DNA from: an uncultured Alistipes sp.
GTDB taxonomy: Bacteria; Bacteroidota; Bacteroidia; Bacteroidales; UBA932
Length of the DNA: 33,673 nt
Direction of reading: 5' to 3'
Assembly: GCA_900544195.1 (NCBI GenBank)
Contig: UQUJ01000032.1
Coordinates: 1-33,673, forward strand
In this document: positions 25,540 to 33,008 of the stretch, piece after piece
How positions within the stretch are numbered: position 1 is the stretch's first letter
Layout of the letters: the number at the start of each line of letters is the position of its first letter
The notes under the pieces: model-generated
Told to the model about the DNA's origin: nothing
Databases searched by the model: none
Seen by the model: the letters and a program-made list of their open reading frames with translations, nothing else
Translations under genes and position numbers: made by a program

Positions 25540-26299
25540 CGAACTGAAGCGCAAGAGCATATTCCTGAGAGACTACACCACAGAACTTTACGCCAGCGGG
25601 GCGACGACAATCCGCATCGAGAAGAATCTTGGCCGGATTGCCGAGCAGTGGCACACCAAGGCTGACTTCTCTGTTCTTCCGACCTGCATTGTCCTGAACC
25701 TTTGGGACGAGAACGAGGAGAAATCCTACACGGTGACTGGAAAGATTCCGGCCGACAGGATCAACTTCAACACAGTCTCTGACCTGAGCAGTCTCAGCTG
25801 GAAGGTGGTCGAAGAGGATTTGGATGTCTGTAAGGCCACGGCCAGGTTCCGTGATGTTCTTGAAAAGAAACGCCTCAACCCTTGGCTTGTGCTTGTGCTT
25901 GTGGGACTTGCCAATGCATCATTCTGCGAATTGTTCGGAGGAGACTTGGTCTCGATGCTGATTGTGTTCATCGCCACGATCGACGGATTCTTCCTCAAGC
26001 AGAAACTGCCCGCCAAGGGGATTGACTATAGGGTGGTCATCGTCCTGGCCTCCTGCCTTTCCGCCGTGATAGCCTGCTCAGGCTTTGTCTTCGGCTGGGG
26101 AAAGACCCCGGAGATAGCCCTTGCCACAAGTGTCCTTTATTTCGTCCCTGGAATTCCTTTCTGCAACGCTGTCTGTGACCTTATCTATGGCCATTACATC
26201 TGCTGCATCAGCCGATTCCTGCACGCCGTGATCATCACGGTCTGCCTGTCCCTGGGACTCTGCATCGCTTTCGGGCTTTTGAATATTCAATTTCTGTAA
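25511..26299 (+). CDS. Threonine/serine exporter family protein, large half (ThrE N-terminal domain)
   Basis: The protein has the ThrE-type layout. A soluble N-terminal region contains LRDYTTELYASGATTIRIEKNLGRIAEQW and LDVCKATARFRDVLEKKRLNPW. Five or so membrane segments follow from about residue 125 (WLVLVLVGLANASFCELFGGD ... LYFVPGIPFCNAVCDLIYGHYICCISRFLHAVIITVCLSLGL). The family exports threonine and serine or, in other members, transports other small acids, so the substrate here is open. The start at 25511 is preferred over 25505 because AAGGAG at 25498-25503 is then 7 bases upstream. The stop overlaps the next start (TAATG). Confidence 0.87.
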   Translation: METQELTLHNELKRKSIFLRDYTTELYASGATTIRIEKNLGRIAEQWHTKADFSVLPTCIVLNLWDENEEKSYTVTGKIPADRINFNTVSDLSSLSWKVVEEDLDVCKATARFRDVLEKKRLNPWLVLVLVGLANASFCELFGGDLVSMLIVFIATIDGFFLKQKLPAKGIDYRVVIVLASCLSAVIACSGFVFGWGKTPEIALATSVLYFVPGIPFCNAVCDLIYGHYICCISRFLHAVIITVCLSLGLCIAFGLLNIQFL

Positions 26300-26781
26300 T
26301 GGAACTTTTTTTTCTTATCATAAAAGACGGTATCTTTGCCGCGATAGCGGCGATAGGGTTCTCAAGCATCAGCAATCCGTCACCGAGGGTGTTCCCTCTG
26401 TGCGCCTCGATCGCCGCGGCAGGACATATGACCAGATATGTGTTGATGAATATATGCGGCTTCCAGTTGGCTTCAGGCAGTATGCTTGGCGCCCTTGTCA
26501 TCGGCTTCCTGGCTTTGCCGGCGGCCAAGATGATAAAGACACCGGCCGAGTGCATCTCGTTCCCGGCTCTGCTGCCGATGGTTCCGGGAATGTACGCCTA
26601 CCGGACGATACAATCCTTGCTGCATTGCCTGGGATCTTATTCGGAGCCGACATTCATGCACTACCTGTACCTGTTGAGGTTCAACTGGATGACTTGTATG
26701 GTGACCATCATCGCGATGGTGGTCGGAGCCTTGCTCCCGATCCTGCTTTTTCAAAATTTTTCGTTTAAGGTCACAAAGTAA
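26299..26781 (+). CDS. Threonine/serine exporter family protein, small half (DUF3815 / ThrE_2 domain)
   Basis: The 160-residue protein has four to five membrane segments and the family pattern GFSSISNPSPRVFPLCASIAAAGHMTRYVLMN...FPALLPMVPGMYAYRTIQSLL. In two-gene versions of this exporter the large and small membrane halves work together. The gene is coupled on both sides by TAATG overlaps, to the large half upstream and the LysR gene downstream. Confidence 0.87.
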   Translation: MELFFLIIKDGIFAAIAAIGFSSISNPSPRVFPLCASIAAAGHMTRYVLMNICGFQLASGSMLGALVIGFLALPAAKMIKTPAECISFPALLPMVPGMYAYRTIQSLLHCLGSYSEPTFMHYLYLLRFNWMTCMVTIIAMVVGALLPILLFQNFSFKVTK

Positions 26782-27689
26782 TGGAATTCAGACAACTACG
26801 TTATTTCGTCAAAGTCGCGCAATTGTGCAGCTTCTCCGAGGCCTCAAAGGCTTTGTTCATCTCCCAAAGCACTTTGTCCCAGCAGATAAAGCAGCTTGAG
26901 GATGAACTTGGGGTGGAACTTCTTGTCCGGGACTCAAGGCACGTCGCCTTGAGTGACTACGGGGAGCAATACCTTCCGTACGCCAAGCAGGTTCTCAAAG
27001 ATGTGGACGCGAGCGCCGAGAGGATGAAAGACGTGAGGGAGCTGAATATCGGCACGTTGAATGTGGGAGCGACCTACACGTTCTGCCCGCTGCTGGCGGA
27101 CACGGTCCGGGACTTTATGAAGAAGTACCCGGGGATCAAGCTGAAGGTTTACTGCCGTTCGATGGAGAACCTTATGGAAATGCTTGAGCACGGGCAACTT
27201 GATGTGGCTCTGTCCTACAAGCCGTTGGAAAGCTACGAGGACATCGACTCGCACATCCTGTTCAACAGCAAGCTTTGCGTGATCGCGGGGAAAGACAATC
27301 CTGTGGCCAAGATGGAGAGGATCCGCCTTGCTGAACTGGAAAGACTGCCGCTCGCCTTGCCCGCAAACGGATTGCAGGCAAGGAACGCGTTCGACAGTCT
27401 TCTGTACGGCCAGAATTTCAAGTATGATGTAAGGTTAGAGATCAATGATCTGAATGTGCTTCTGGATATGGTGTCCAGAACAAATCTAGTGACGCTGCTC
27501 TCGGAGGCCACGGTCAGAGGCAACAAAGATTTTGTAGCCATTGAACTTGACCATCCCCACTCGGAAATGGAAGGATCATTCCATATTCTCAAAGGCAGCT
27601 ATTGCAAAAACGCGACGAAAGAGTTCCTGAAATTCCTCATCGAGAACAATTCCTTCACTATGGCGATGAAAGCCATAGAAGACAGGTAA
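26781..27689 (+). CDS. LysR-family transcriptional regulator
   Basis: The 302-residue protein has the LysR winged helix-turn-helix at 1-60 (MEFRQLRYFVKVAQLCSFSEASKALFISQSTLSQQIKQLEDELGVELLVRDSRHVALSDYGEQYL). An effector-binding domain of type-2 periplasmic fold starts at about 90 (LNIGTLNVGATYTFCPLLADTVRDFMKKYPGIKLKVYC). Most LysR genes are divergent from their targets. This one is the last gene of the exporter operon and overlaps the small exporter half (TAATG), so it may control the operon that contains it. The ligand is unknown. A long inverted repeat follows its stop. Confidence 0.92.
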   Translation: MEFRQLRYFVKVAQLCSFSEASKALFISQSTLSQQIKQLEDELGVELLVRDSRHVALSDYGEQYLPYAKQVLKDVDASAERMKDVRELNIGTLNVGATYTFCPLLADTVRDFMKKYPGIKLKVYCRSMENLMEMLEHGQLDVALSYKPLESYEDIDSHILFNSKLCVIAGKDNPVAKMERIRLAELERLPLALPANGLQARNAFDSLLYGQNFKYDVRLEINDLNVLLDMVSRTNLVTLLSEATVRGNKDFVAIELDHPHSEMEGSFHILKGSYCKNATKEFLKFLIENNSFTMAMKAIEDR

Positions 27690-27712
27690 CTATAATATTC
27701 AGTTTTAAAGCC

Positions 27713-27792
27713 CCGGTTTCGGAATCTTACGCTCTTATCGCTGGCTGTGTTTTTGTCGAACATATCTCCCGGCTGTCCCGAAACCGGAGTTT
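27713..27792. terminator. Possible bidirectional terminator between LysR and PorV-like genes
   Basis: CCGGTTTCGG at 27713-27722 and its exact complement CCGAAACCGG at 27778-27787 flank a 55-nt loop. The right arm is followed by gtttttg on the plus strand, and the left arm by tttaaaa reading on the minus strand. The long loop makes it less certain than a compact terminator. Confidence 0.5.
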
Positions 27793-27821
27793 TTGTGATT
27801 ATTCTATTGACAGATTCGTTT

Positions 27822-28790
27822 CTAAAACCAGATTCCGACTCCTGCAGAAAATGTGTTTTTCTGAGGAGATTCTTTTTCCGGAAGGATGTAGGATGCGTCG
27901 ATCCTGACGGAACGGATGCGGAACCCGATGCCGACGGATGCGAATGAGGGCACTGGAGCCTTGTCTGTAGCGTAATTGTAGCCCAGTCTGGCGAACGCGG
28001 CATTTCTATAGGAATATTCCACACCAACCGATGCGGACGCGCCTCCGTCAATGAATATGTCAGCGTCAGCTCCAGTCTCGATATGATGCTGTTCTGTGTT
28101 CACGAACCTGTACGCCACGCCGGCTGAGACCGATGCCGGCAGACTGAACGAGGAACCTTCAGATGACTTGATCTTGCCACCGATGTTTCTTACGCCTGCC
28201 GCTATGCGGATTCCGGACACATCAGCAAGGGCGAAAGCGTCGGCTGCGAATGCCTTGTGGGAGTCCTTCTGGGTAAGCGCGGTGGAAGCGTATTTCATGT
28301 TCACACCGAATGATATGTAACTCAACGGCTTGTAAGACAATGAGAACCCGGCGACAATCTCTTTCGGGGTGAAAGTGCCGTCCGGAACTCCGGTTGAGGT
28401 GTACTTGTCGTAGCTTTCTCCGATGCCGTAAGACACGGCTACCGCCACACCCAACTTATCATACGGACGAAAGGTCAGCCCTGCGTCATAGACATTGGTC
28501 TTGAGCCTGTCTGGCTGCCATAGTGAATATGCCACAGCGGCATCGAGTTCTTTCTCCGAGAAGGCGAGCGACGCCGGATTCGAGAAGATTGTGAGCGAGC
28601 TCGGATCGGAGAAGGCTAGATCGGTGCCGGCTCTGCCTGACGAGGCCGGACAGATATTCCTGTTCAGGAAATCAAAAGCGGTGGCATTGACGGCAGAGGT
28701 GTTCTGGGCGGAAACCGCATGTGACATCGCAACAAGGGCGACACATGTCAATGAGATCAATTTACGGGGAAGTAAACTTTCCATTTTCAT
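27822..28790 (-). CDS. PorV/PorQ-like outer-membrane beta-barrel protein
   Basis: A signal peptide (MKMESLLPRKLISLTCVALVAMSHAVSAQ) precedes a beta-barrel of the PorV/PorQ/UPF0164 type. The opening (NICPASSGRAGTDLAFSDPSSLTIFSNPASLAF) and the alternating strands ending in an aromatic residue (SAGVGIWF) are typical. PorV and PorQ act at the outer membrane with the type IX secretion system; whether this paralogue does is not known. The ATG at 28790 is preferred to 28811 because it gives a standard signal peptide. No other T9SS gene is in the window. A 23-bp tandem array begins about 58 bases upstream of the start. Confidence 0.8.
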   Translation of the reverse strand: MKMESLLPRKLISLTCVALVAMSHAVSAQNTSAVNATAFDFLNRNICPASSGRAGTDLAFSDPSSLTIFSNPASLAFSEKELDAAVAYSLWQPDRLKTNVYDAGLTFRPYDKLGVAVAVSYGIGESYDKYTSTGVPDGTFTPKEIVAGFSLSYKPLSYISFGVNMKYASTALTQKDSHKAFAADAFALADVSGIRIAAGVRNIGGKIKSSEGSSFSLPASVSAGVAYRFVNTEQHHIETGADADIFIDGGASASVGVEYSYRNAAFARLGYNYATDKAPVPSFASVGIGFRIRSVRIDASYILPEKESPQKNTFSAGVGIWF

Positions 28791-28847
28791 TTTGTTTTTT
28801 GTCAAGTTCAATCGCCAGTGCGGTGGGATTCCGCGGTAGGTTTTGCA

Positions 28848-29216
28848 CAGATGCTTCGGCAGGTGCTTCGACAGGAGCTTCGGCAGTTGCTGCTCAGGTG
28901 CTTCGGCAGTTGCTGCTCAGGTGCTTCGGCAGTTGCTGCTCAGATGCTTCGGCAGGTGCTGCGCAGGTGGTTCGACAGGTGCTGCTCAGATGCTTCGGCA
29001 GTTGCTGCACAGATGCTTCGGCAGGTGCTGCGCAGATGCTTCGGCAGGTGCTGCACAGATGCTTCGGCAGGTGCTGCGCAGATGCTTCGGCAGTTGCCGC
29101 GCAGATGCTTCGGCAGGTGCTGCACAGATGCTTCGGCAGTTGCCGCGCAGATGCTTCGGCAGTTGCTGCGCAGATGCTTCAGCAGTTGCTGTGCAGATGC
29201 TTTGACAGGTGCTGCG
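28848..29216. repeat. 23-bp tandem repeat array, about 16 copies
   Basis: The unit cagatgcttcggcaggtgctgcg recurs every 23 bp (for example at 29056 and 29079) with minor substitutions: cag/cac, ggt/gtt, and cagatg or caggtg. The first two units are less regular. Because 23 is not a multiple of three, each open frame runs through all three phases of the unit and gives a cysteine- and alanine-rich peptide, which I regard as artefact. From 29217 to 29320 I see no feature. Confidence 0.9.
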
Positions 29217-29320
29217 ACCGGGCTGTGAGCGGTGTCTGGCGTGTGGGCATAGGAGTGGTGTGGAATGCAGGGATAAGGGGAATGGATGGCGTGGCAGGTA
29301 ATAAGTTGAGTATCAACGAA

Positions 29321-29366
29321 ATAAGCATTCTCGTGGTGAGATATTGGGCACCACGAGAATGCTTAT
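29321..29366 (-). terminator. 18-bp perfect inverted repeat, likely terminator of the small membrane gene
   Basis: ATAAGCATTCTCGTGGTG at 29321-29338 and its exact complement at 29349-29366 flank a 10-nt loop. It lies 50 bases after the stop of the minus-strand gene at 29416. On that strand the hairpin is followed by ttcgttg, a weak T tract. Confidence 0.7.
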
Positions 29367-29415
29367 GTTAGTTATTGTCAAGTGGTTAGGTGCCACGGGT
29401 GTAGGACTAGTGTCT

Positions 29416-29790
29416 TTAGACCAGAGCCTTCACCTGTCCGGCGTTCAGCGGAAGCATCTCGGTGATCGGCTTGTACTCGTACTGGTCAAAGTCGTTGATC
29501 TGGGCGAAGCCAGCGGACTTGTCTCTGCGGTAGTAAATGTACATCAGAAGTCCGCCTGGAGCTTCTGGGACAACCTTGTCAGACTTGCCTTCGAGGAAAG
29601 ACACGAGTTCTTCCTTTTTTGTCTTCGGGTAGTTGGCGGTCTTGCGCTTGAACGAACCTTCCTTGCCTTCGATGATGTAAGAGGATTTCATGGCGAGGAA
29701 GAGGATCACGGCGAACGCTATGAGAGTGCATCCGAGGATGAACATAGAGTCGGAGCAGAAGAGCAGTCCGACTCCCGCGGCAAGGAACAT
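29416..29790 (-). CDS. Small membrane protein of unknown function, start uncertain
   Basis: From the ATG at 29790 the protein has 124 residues. One long hydrophobic region, probably two segments, covers about 1-33 (MFLAAGVGLLFCSDSMFILGCTLIAFAVILFLAM). A soluble basic part follows (IIEGKEGSFKRKTANYPKTKKEELVSFLEGKSDKVVPEAPGGLLMYIYYRRDKSAGFAQINDFDQYEYKPITEMLPLN). I recognise no family. The frame stays open up to a TTG at 29844, but that part is the antisense of a broken copy of the DUF2723 gene, so the original 5' end may have been replaced. The copy's edge falls at this gene's start codon. Confidence 0.6.
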   Translation of the reverse strand: MFLAAGVGLLFCSDSMFILGCTLIAFAVILFLAMKSSYIIEGKEGSFKRKTANYPKTKKEELVSFLEGKSDKVVPEAPGGLLMYIYYRRDKSAGFAQINDFDQYEYKPITEMLPLNAGQVKALV

Positions 29791-29899
29791 ATTCGTGTCC
29801 GCCGCCAACGCTTTCCTCGCCGCCGGTGAGAACGACCGCGACAAGGACTTCGCCGACGAGATCGAAAAGACCCTCGCCGCCTTCCTTTCCGTTCAGTAG
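29782..29899 (+). pseudogene. Broken partial copy of the 3' end of the DUF2723 gene
   Basis: The plus strand encodes FVSAANAFLAAGENDR joined to DKDFADEIEKTLAAFLSVQ and a stop. The parent gene at 24682-24736 and 25028-25083 encodes the same two peptides, separated by 97 codons. DNA identity is high (a few changes). The join corresponds to a 291-bp, frame-preserving deletion with a short shared GCG at the junction. There is no start codon, promoter or upstream domain, so it is a remnant. Confidence 0.85.
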
Positions 29900-29964
29900 C
29901 GGCTGTGGCTATAAGACAAATGGCGCGGTTCGTTTTACGGGCCGCGCCATTTGTCTTACAGCCG
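29900..29964. terminator. Long hairpin: 16-bp perfect stem plus outer 7-bp stem
   Basis: AAGACAAATGGCGCGG at 29913-29928 pairs exactly with 29942-29957. Outside it CGGCTGT at 29900-29906 pairs with ACAGCCG at 29958-29964, leaving a 6-nt bulge. It directly follows the stop of the broken DUF2723 copy and precedes the GntR promoter. No hairpin of this size follows the intact DUF2723 gene at 25090. It could be a terminator or a palindromic repeat. Confidence 0.6.
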
Positions 29965-29969
29965 ATTAT

Positions 29970-30000
29970 TTTGATTTCCTTAGGAATATTACTAACTTTG
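29970..30000 (+). promoter_or_regulatory. Bacteroidota promoter of the GntR-type regulator gene
   Basis: TTTG at 29970-29973, a 19-nt spacer and TAACTTTG at 29993-30000 match the consensus. The ATG follows 22 bases later. Confidence 0.7.
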
Positions 30001-30022
30001 CATACAACACTACAGTAAACAT

Positions 30023-31057
30023 ATGATTGAGTTAAAGACTGATCTATATAGTAAGGTTCCAATCTACAAACAGCTTATGGAACAGTTTGAGGAAGGCGTT
30101 CGGAATGGTTCTCTCAAACCAGGGGAGCAGGTGATGTCTATAAACGCAATGGCGGCATCGCTCGGAATTTCAAGGGAGACCGCGATAAAGGTCTACTCCA
30201 AACTGAGGGAAAGGAATATTCTTGAAGCCAGTCAGGGCAAGGGTTTCTACATCAGTGACGGTAAAGACAAAGCTAAGATATTCACGGTTCTTGTGATCCT
30301 TGACAAGCTGAGCGCCTATAAGCAGACGTTCATCAATGCTTTGAACGAGGAGATCGAGGATCATGCGGAGATAACGATCCTTCTTCACAACCAGAACATT
30401 GACCTGTTTGAATACTACATCGACCAGAATCTCGGCAAATTCGATTACTATGTGATCACTCCCCATTTCTGCCAGGACAAGGAAGTCCAGACCCGGGTTC
30501 GCAAGGCGATCTCGCGCGTCCCCAACAGGCAGCTGATTATGGCGGATCATTGGATGAAGGAGGTCAGAGGAAATTATGGAGCTGTCTATCAAGATTTTGA
30601 CCATGACATTGAAAAAGGTCTTGACCAAGGTGCCGAAAAACTTAAGAGCAGCGGCGCGCTTCATGTCATCACGTTGGAGAACAGTCTCTACGGAAGCAGG
30701 ATCGAGGCTTCTGTCCTGCGTTTCTGCAAGCGGCTGGGCATCCGTTGCGATCTGATCACGTCGGTCACTCCTGAGACAATATCCAAGGGAGGGGTCTATC
30801 TTCTGCTCAATAGTTCGCTAGATTTCGGACTCATAGAGCTTTCTCGCGCCGCGAACGCGAAAGGTTATATGATCGGTCGCGACATCAGTATCATTTCCTA
30901 CAACGAGTCTCCGATCAGCGAGATCCTTCTCGGCGGATTAACTACCGTCTCCACGGACTTTGCCCAGATGGGGCATCTTGTCGGGCAAATGATTCTGAAC
31001 AAGAGTATGACCAAGATCCGCTGCGACTTCAACATGATCCGCAGAGCGTCTTTCTGA
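30023..31057 (+). CDS. GntR-family regulator with periplasmic-binding-protein-type effector domain
   Basis: Residues 1-75 form a GntR winged helix (VPIYKQLMEQFEEGVRNGSLKPGEQVMSINAMAASLGISRETAIKVYSKLRERNILEASQGKGFYI). The rest (about 85-344) resembles a LacI-type sugar-binding fold: IFTVLVILDKLSAYKQTFINALNEEI, FDYYVITPHF, GALHVITLENSLYGSRIEASVLRFCKRLGI and IGRDISIISYNESPISEILLGGLTTVSTDFAQMGHLVGQMIL. In Bacteroidota, regulators of this build commonly control sugar-use genes. No transporter or sugar enzyme is adjacent, so the target is unknown. It is a single-gene unit with its own promoter, and a repeat island follows. Confidence 0.88.
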   Translation: MIELKTDLYSKVPIYKQLMEQFEEGVRNGSLKPGEQVMSINAMAASLGISRETAIKVYSKLRERNILEASQGKGFYISDGKDKAKIFTVLVILDKLSAYKQTFINALNEEIEDHAEITILLHNQNIDLFEYYIDQNLGKFDYYVITPHFCQDKEVQTRVRKAISRVPNRQLIMADHWMKEVRGNYGAVYQDFDHDIEKGLDQGAEKLKSSGALHVITLENSLYGSRIEASVLRFCKRLGIRCDLITSVTPETISKGGVYLLLNSSLDFGLIELSRAANAKGYMIGRDISIISYNESPISEILLGGLTTVSTDFAQMGHLVGQMILNKSMTKIRCDFNMIRRASF

Positions 31058-31101
31058 CAGCTTCTAAGTGTCCTGAAAATTTCTTATGCTTATGAACTCA
31101 A

Positions 31102-31147
31102 GTTTCGCATTTGCGAAACATCACTCTTCTTCACTGCTTGCAGTGAA
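31102..31147. repeat. Two short perfect hairpins in series
   Basis: GTTTCGC-attt-GCGAAAC lies at 31102-31119 and TTCACTG-cttg-CAGTGAA at 31130-31147. They follow the GntR gene and lead into the 70-bp repeats. Neither has a clear T tract, so they fit palindromic repeat DNA better than a classical terminator. Confidence 0.65.
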
Positions 31148-31154
31148 AGCAAGT

Positions 31155-31308
31155 CCCTCCCCCGAGGGGAGGGATTTAGGGAGGGGGTAACGTTAAAGGC
31201 CCTAAGGGGTGCGCGAAGCGCATCCCCTCCCCCGAGGGGAGGGATTTAGGGAGGGGGTAACGTTAAAGGCCCTACGGGGTGCGCAAAGCGCATCCCCTCC
31301 CCCGAGGG
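31155..31308. repeat. 70-bp direct repeat, two full copies plus a partial third
   Basis: The block beginning CCCTCCCC-CGA-GGGGAGGG (an 8-bp perfect hairpin) starts at 31155 and recurs at 31225 and, in part, at 31295. Each unit also holds a GGGGTGCGC-gaa-GCGCATCCCC hairpin with one bulge and a TAACGTTA palindrome. The third copy breaks off after cccgaggg, where the palindrome at 31309 begins. Confidence 0.9.
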
Positions 31309-31421
31309 AGACTGTCTTAAAAGTAAAAGTACCCCCAGTGAGGATTGAAAATTCGTTGTCGCCCCTGTAAGGGGGTACATACTTTTCAACTCTCGCCGAG
31401 ACTTTTAAGATAAGATAGTCT
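31309..31421. mobile_element. MITE-like palindromic element, 113 bp
   Basis: The ends AGACTGTCTT...AAAAGT and, inverted, AGACTATCTTATCTTAAAAG form imperfect terminal inverted repeats. Inside, AAAAGTA..AGTACCCCC pairs with GGGGGTACaTACTTTT. The element interrupts the third 70-bp repeat copy. It encodes nothing and would depend on a transposase in trans. From 31422 to 31601 I see only a weak GCTAATT/AATTAGC inverted repeat and gcgtta iterations. Confidence 0.55.
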
Positions 31422-31601
31422 GGGGGGATTATAAATTGCTGTGGAGGGTAACATGCTTATAATAAGAACTTTAATATTGCTACCTCTAGCCCGTAACAGG
31501 TGAGAGGAGATGCCGCTAATTCGATGATAACCAGTTTGTTGTCCTCCATGCATCTCAATAATTAGCGTTAGCGTTAAGCGTTAGGATATGAGCGGAATTC
31601 C

Positions 31602-31795
31602 GATGCGCTACCCTGATGCGCTCCTGAGACTCTGTCCGATGCGCTACCCTGATGCGCTCCTGGGACTCTGTCCGAAGCGCTACCCTGATGCGCTTCCTGG
31701 GACTCTGTCCGATGCACTACCCTGATGCGCTTTCTGGGACGCTGTCCGATGCGCTACCCTGATGCGCTACCTGGGACTCTGTCCGATGCGCTACC
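31602..31795. repeat. 36-37-bp tandem repeat, five copies plus a partial sixth
   Basis: Units start at 31602, 31638, 31674, 31711, 31748 and 31785 (partial), each with GATGCGCTACCCTGATGCGC then tcctgggactctgtcc. Each unit itself contains GATGCGCT twice. The array ends about 170 bases before the RAYT-like gene. I see no gene in 31796-31963. Confidence 0.9.
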
Positions 31796-31963
31796 ATAGA
31801 AAAAAATTTGCTGATTGAATATAGAATGCTTATCTTGGCAAAAGGCCACAAGGATTTCATCAATAGGTGGCTGATGTAACCAAAACATAGATAATGATGT
31901 TTGCTCCGCTTTGATCCGAAGGCAGAAAACATGATTAACATTGAACAACTTAAACATTAGACT

Positions 31964-32920
31964 ATGACCACAAAGAGACGCAAGACCATCCCGAAAGGTG
32001 TGACGGTTCACGTATTTCAGAGGGCACGCCACGGTTTCGTGGTGTTCTACAACACCAAAGACTCTTTGGTGTTTTTCACAATCTTCTCCATTTTGGCGGC
32101 ACGTCACAAAGTGTGCGTGCTTGGACTGTGCGTGATGCACAACCATATTCACATCCTGATGGAGGATGCCACTTCCGCAAAGGTCATGGACTTCATGCGG
32201 GATCTTTGCTCTTGGTTTACAAAGGTTTATAATTCCAGACACGGATTGTCCGGAAATCTGTTTGGTCCTTACGGATTGTCTGTCAAGAAGGATGACAAGG
32301 CCATAAGGACGGCTCTTGCCTACGTCAACAACAACCCGGTAGAAGGCCGGATGTGCCATCGTGCGGAAGAATGGCGGTGGAACTTCATCGCCTACGCTGA
32401 CTCCAAACATCCATATTCAGAAAAAATAATGCTCTCGCGTGCCTCGGCCGGAGTGAGAAGAGCCATCAAAAAAGTCGAGTATTTCCGTACAGCGGAGAGA
32501 CCTCTGCTTTATGATAGGCTTGATGAACTTCTGGATCCGCTGACTGTCAAAGAGAAACAGCAGCTGACGGATTTCATTATCCGGAAATATTCCTGCATCG
32601 ACTTCAGCCGCGTCGTCAGTTTTTACGGCAGCTATGAAAAGATGATCGGCGCGTTCTCGTTCAACACAGGCTCTGAATATGACCTCGACGAACCTTTTGA
32701 TCCGAAATCCGGACAGGCCTACGGTAAGATGACACGTCATCTTGCCGCCGACAAGCGCTTCAAGGACATCGGCGAAATATTCCGTGCTCCGCTTGAGATT
32801 CGCTTTGAATATTTCTGCGAATTGATCAACAGTTGCCTTGTCTCCCCGACCCACGCAAAGAAATTTCTGCATATTCGTAATGCTGGCGTGGAGGATAAGT
32901 CGGTGATATTCAGTGGATAA
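31964..32920 (+). CDS. RAYT-like (REP-associated tyrosine) transposase, Y1/HUH superfamily
   Basis: The N-terminal 145 residues match the IS200/Y1 transposase fold in its RAYT form. The HUH metal motif is at H61-I62-H63 (VMHNHIHILME), preceded by GVTVHVFQRARHG. Next come a SRHGLSGNLFGPYGLSVKKDD block and the nucleophile helix with Y120 (RTALAYVNNNPVEGRM). RAYTs cut single-stranded DNA at palindromic REP elements and are usually single-copy, not self-mobile. A C-terminal half (about 150-318: EKQQLTDFIIRKYSCIDFSRVVSFYGSYEKMIGAF...) is not part of the catalytic fold and is unrecognised. The frame is intact. The gene is flanked on both sides by repeat arrays (31155-31795 and 33009-33271). Confidence 0.88.
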   Translation: MTTKRRKTIPKGVTVHVFQRARHGFVVFYNTKDSLVFFTIFSILAARHKVCVLGLCVMHNHIHILMEDATSAKVMDFMRDLCSWFTKVYNSRHGLSGNLFGPYGLSVKKDDKAIRTALAYVNNNPVEGRMCHRAEEWRWNFIAYADSKHPYSEKIMLSRASAGVRRAIKKVEYFRTAERPLLYDRLDELLDPLTVKEKQQLTDFIIRKYSCIDFSRVVSFYGSYEKMIGAFSFNTGSEYDLDEPFDPKSGQAYGKMTRHLAADKRFKDIGEIFRAPLEIRFEYFCELINSCLVSPTHAKKFLHIRNAGVEDKSVIFSG

Positions 32921-33008
32921 CTAAAGCCTCCTCCCCTTTGGAACGGCGAGGAGGTTGTCTCTTTATTATATTGTGTGTCAATGCGTTGCCCTCCACGCCC
33001 TGTAGTAG

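Noticed and set aside
27690..27821. A structured small RNA between the LysR and barrel genes
   Set aside because: Only the long-loop inverted repeat is visible. No promoter box and no known RNA family pattern could be recognised.
28721..29371. Cysteine/alanine-rich proteins over the 23-bp array
   Set aside because: The period is not a multiple of three, so the frames only cycle through the three phases of the same unit. Several equally long versions exist at once.
31964..32920. A self-mobile IS200/IS605 insertion sequence
   Set aside because: No clear paired ends or TnpB partner. Length and motif layout fit RAYT better, and the gene shares the GAATAT bias of its neighbours, so it is not obviously recent.
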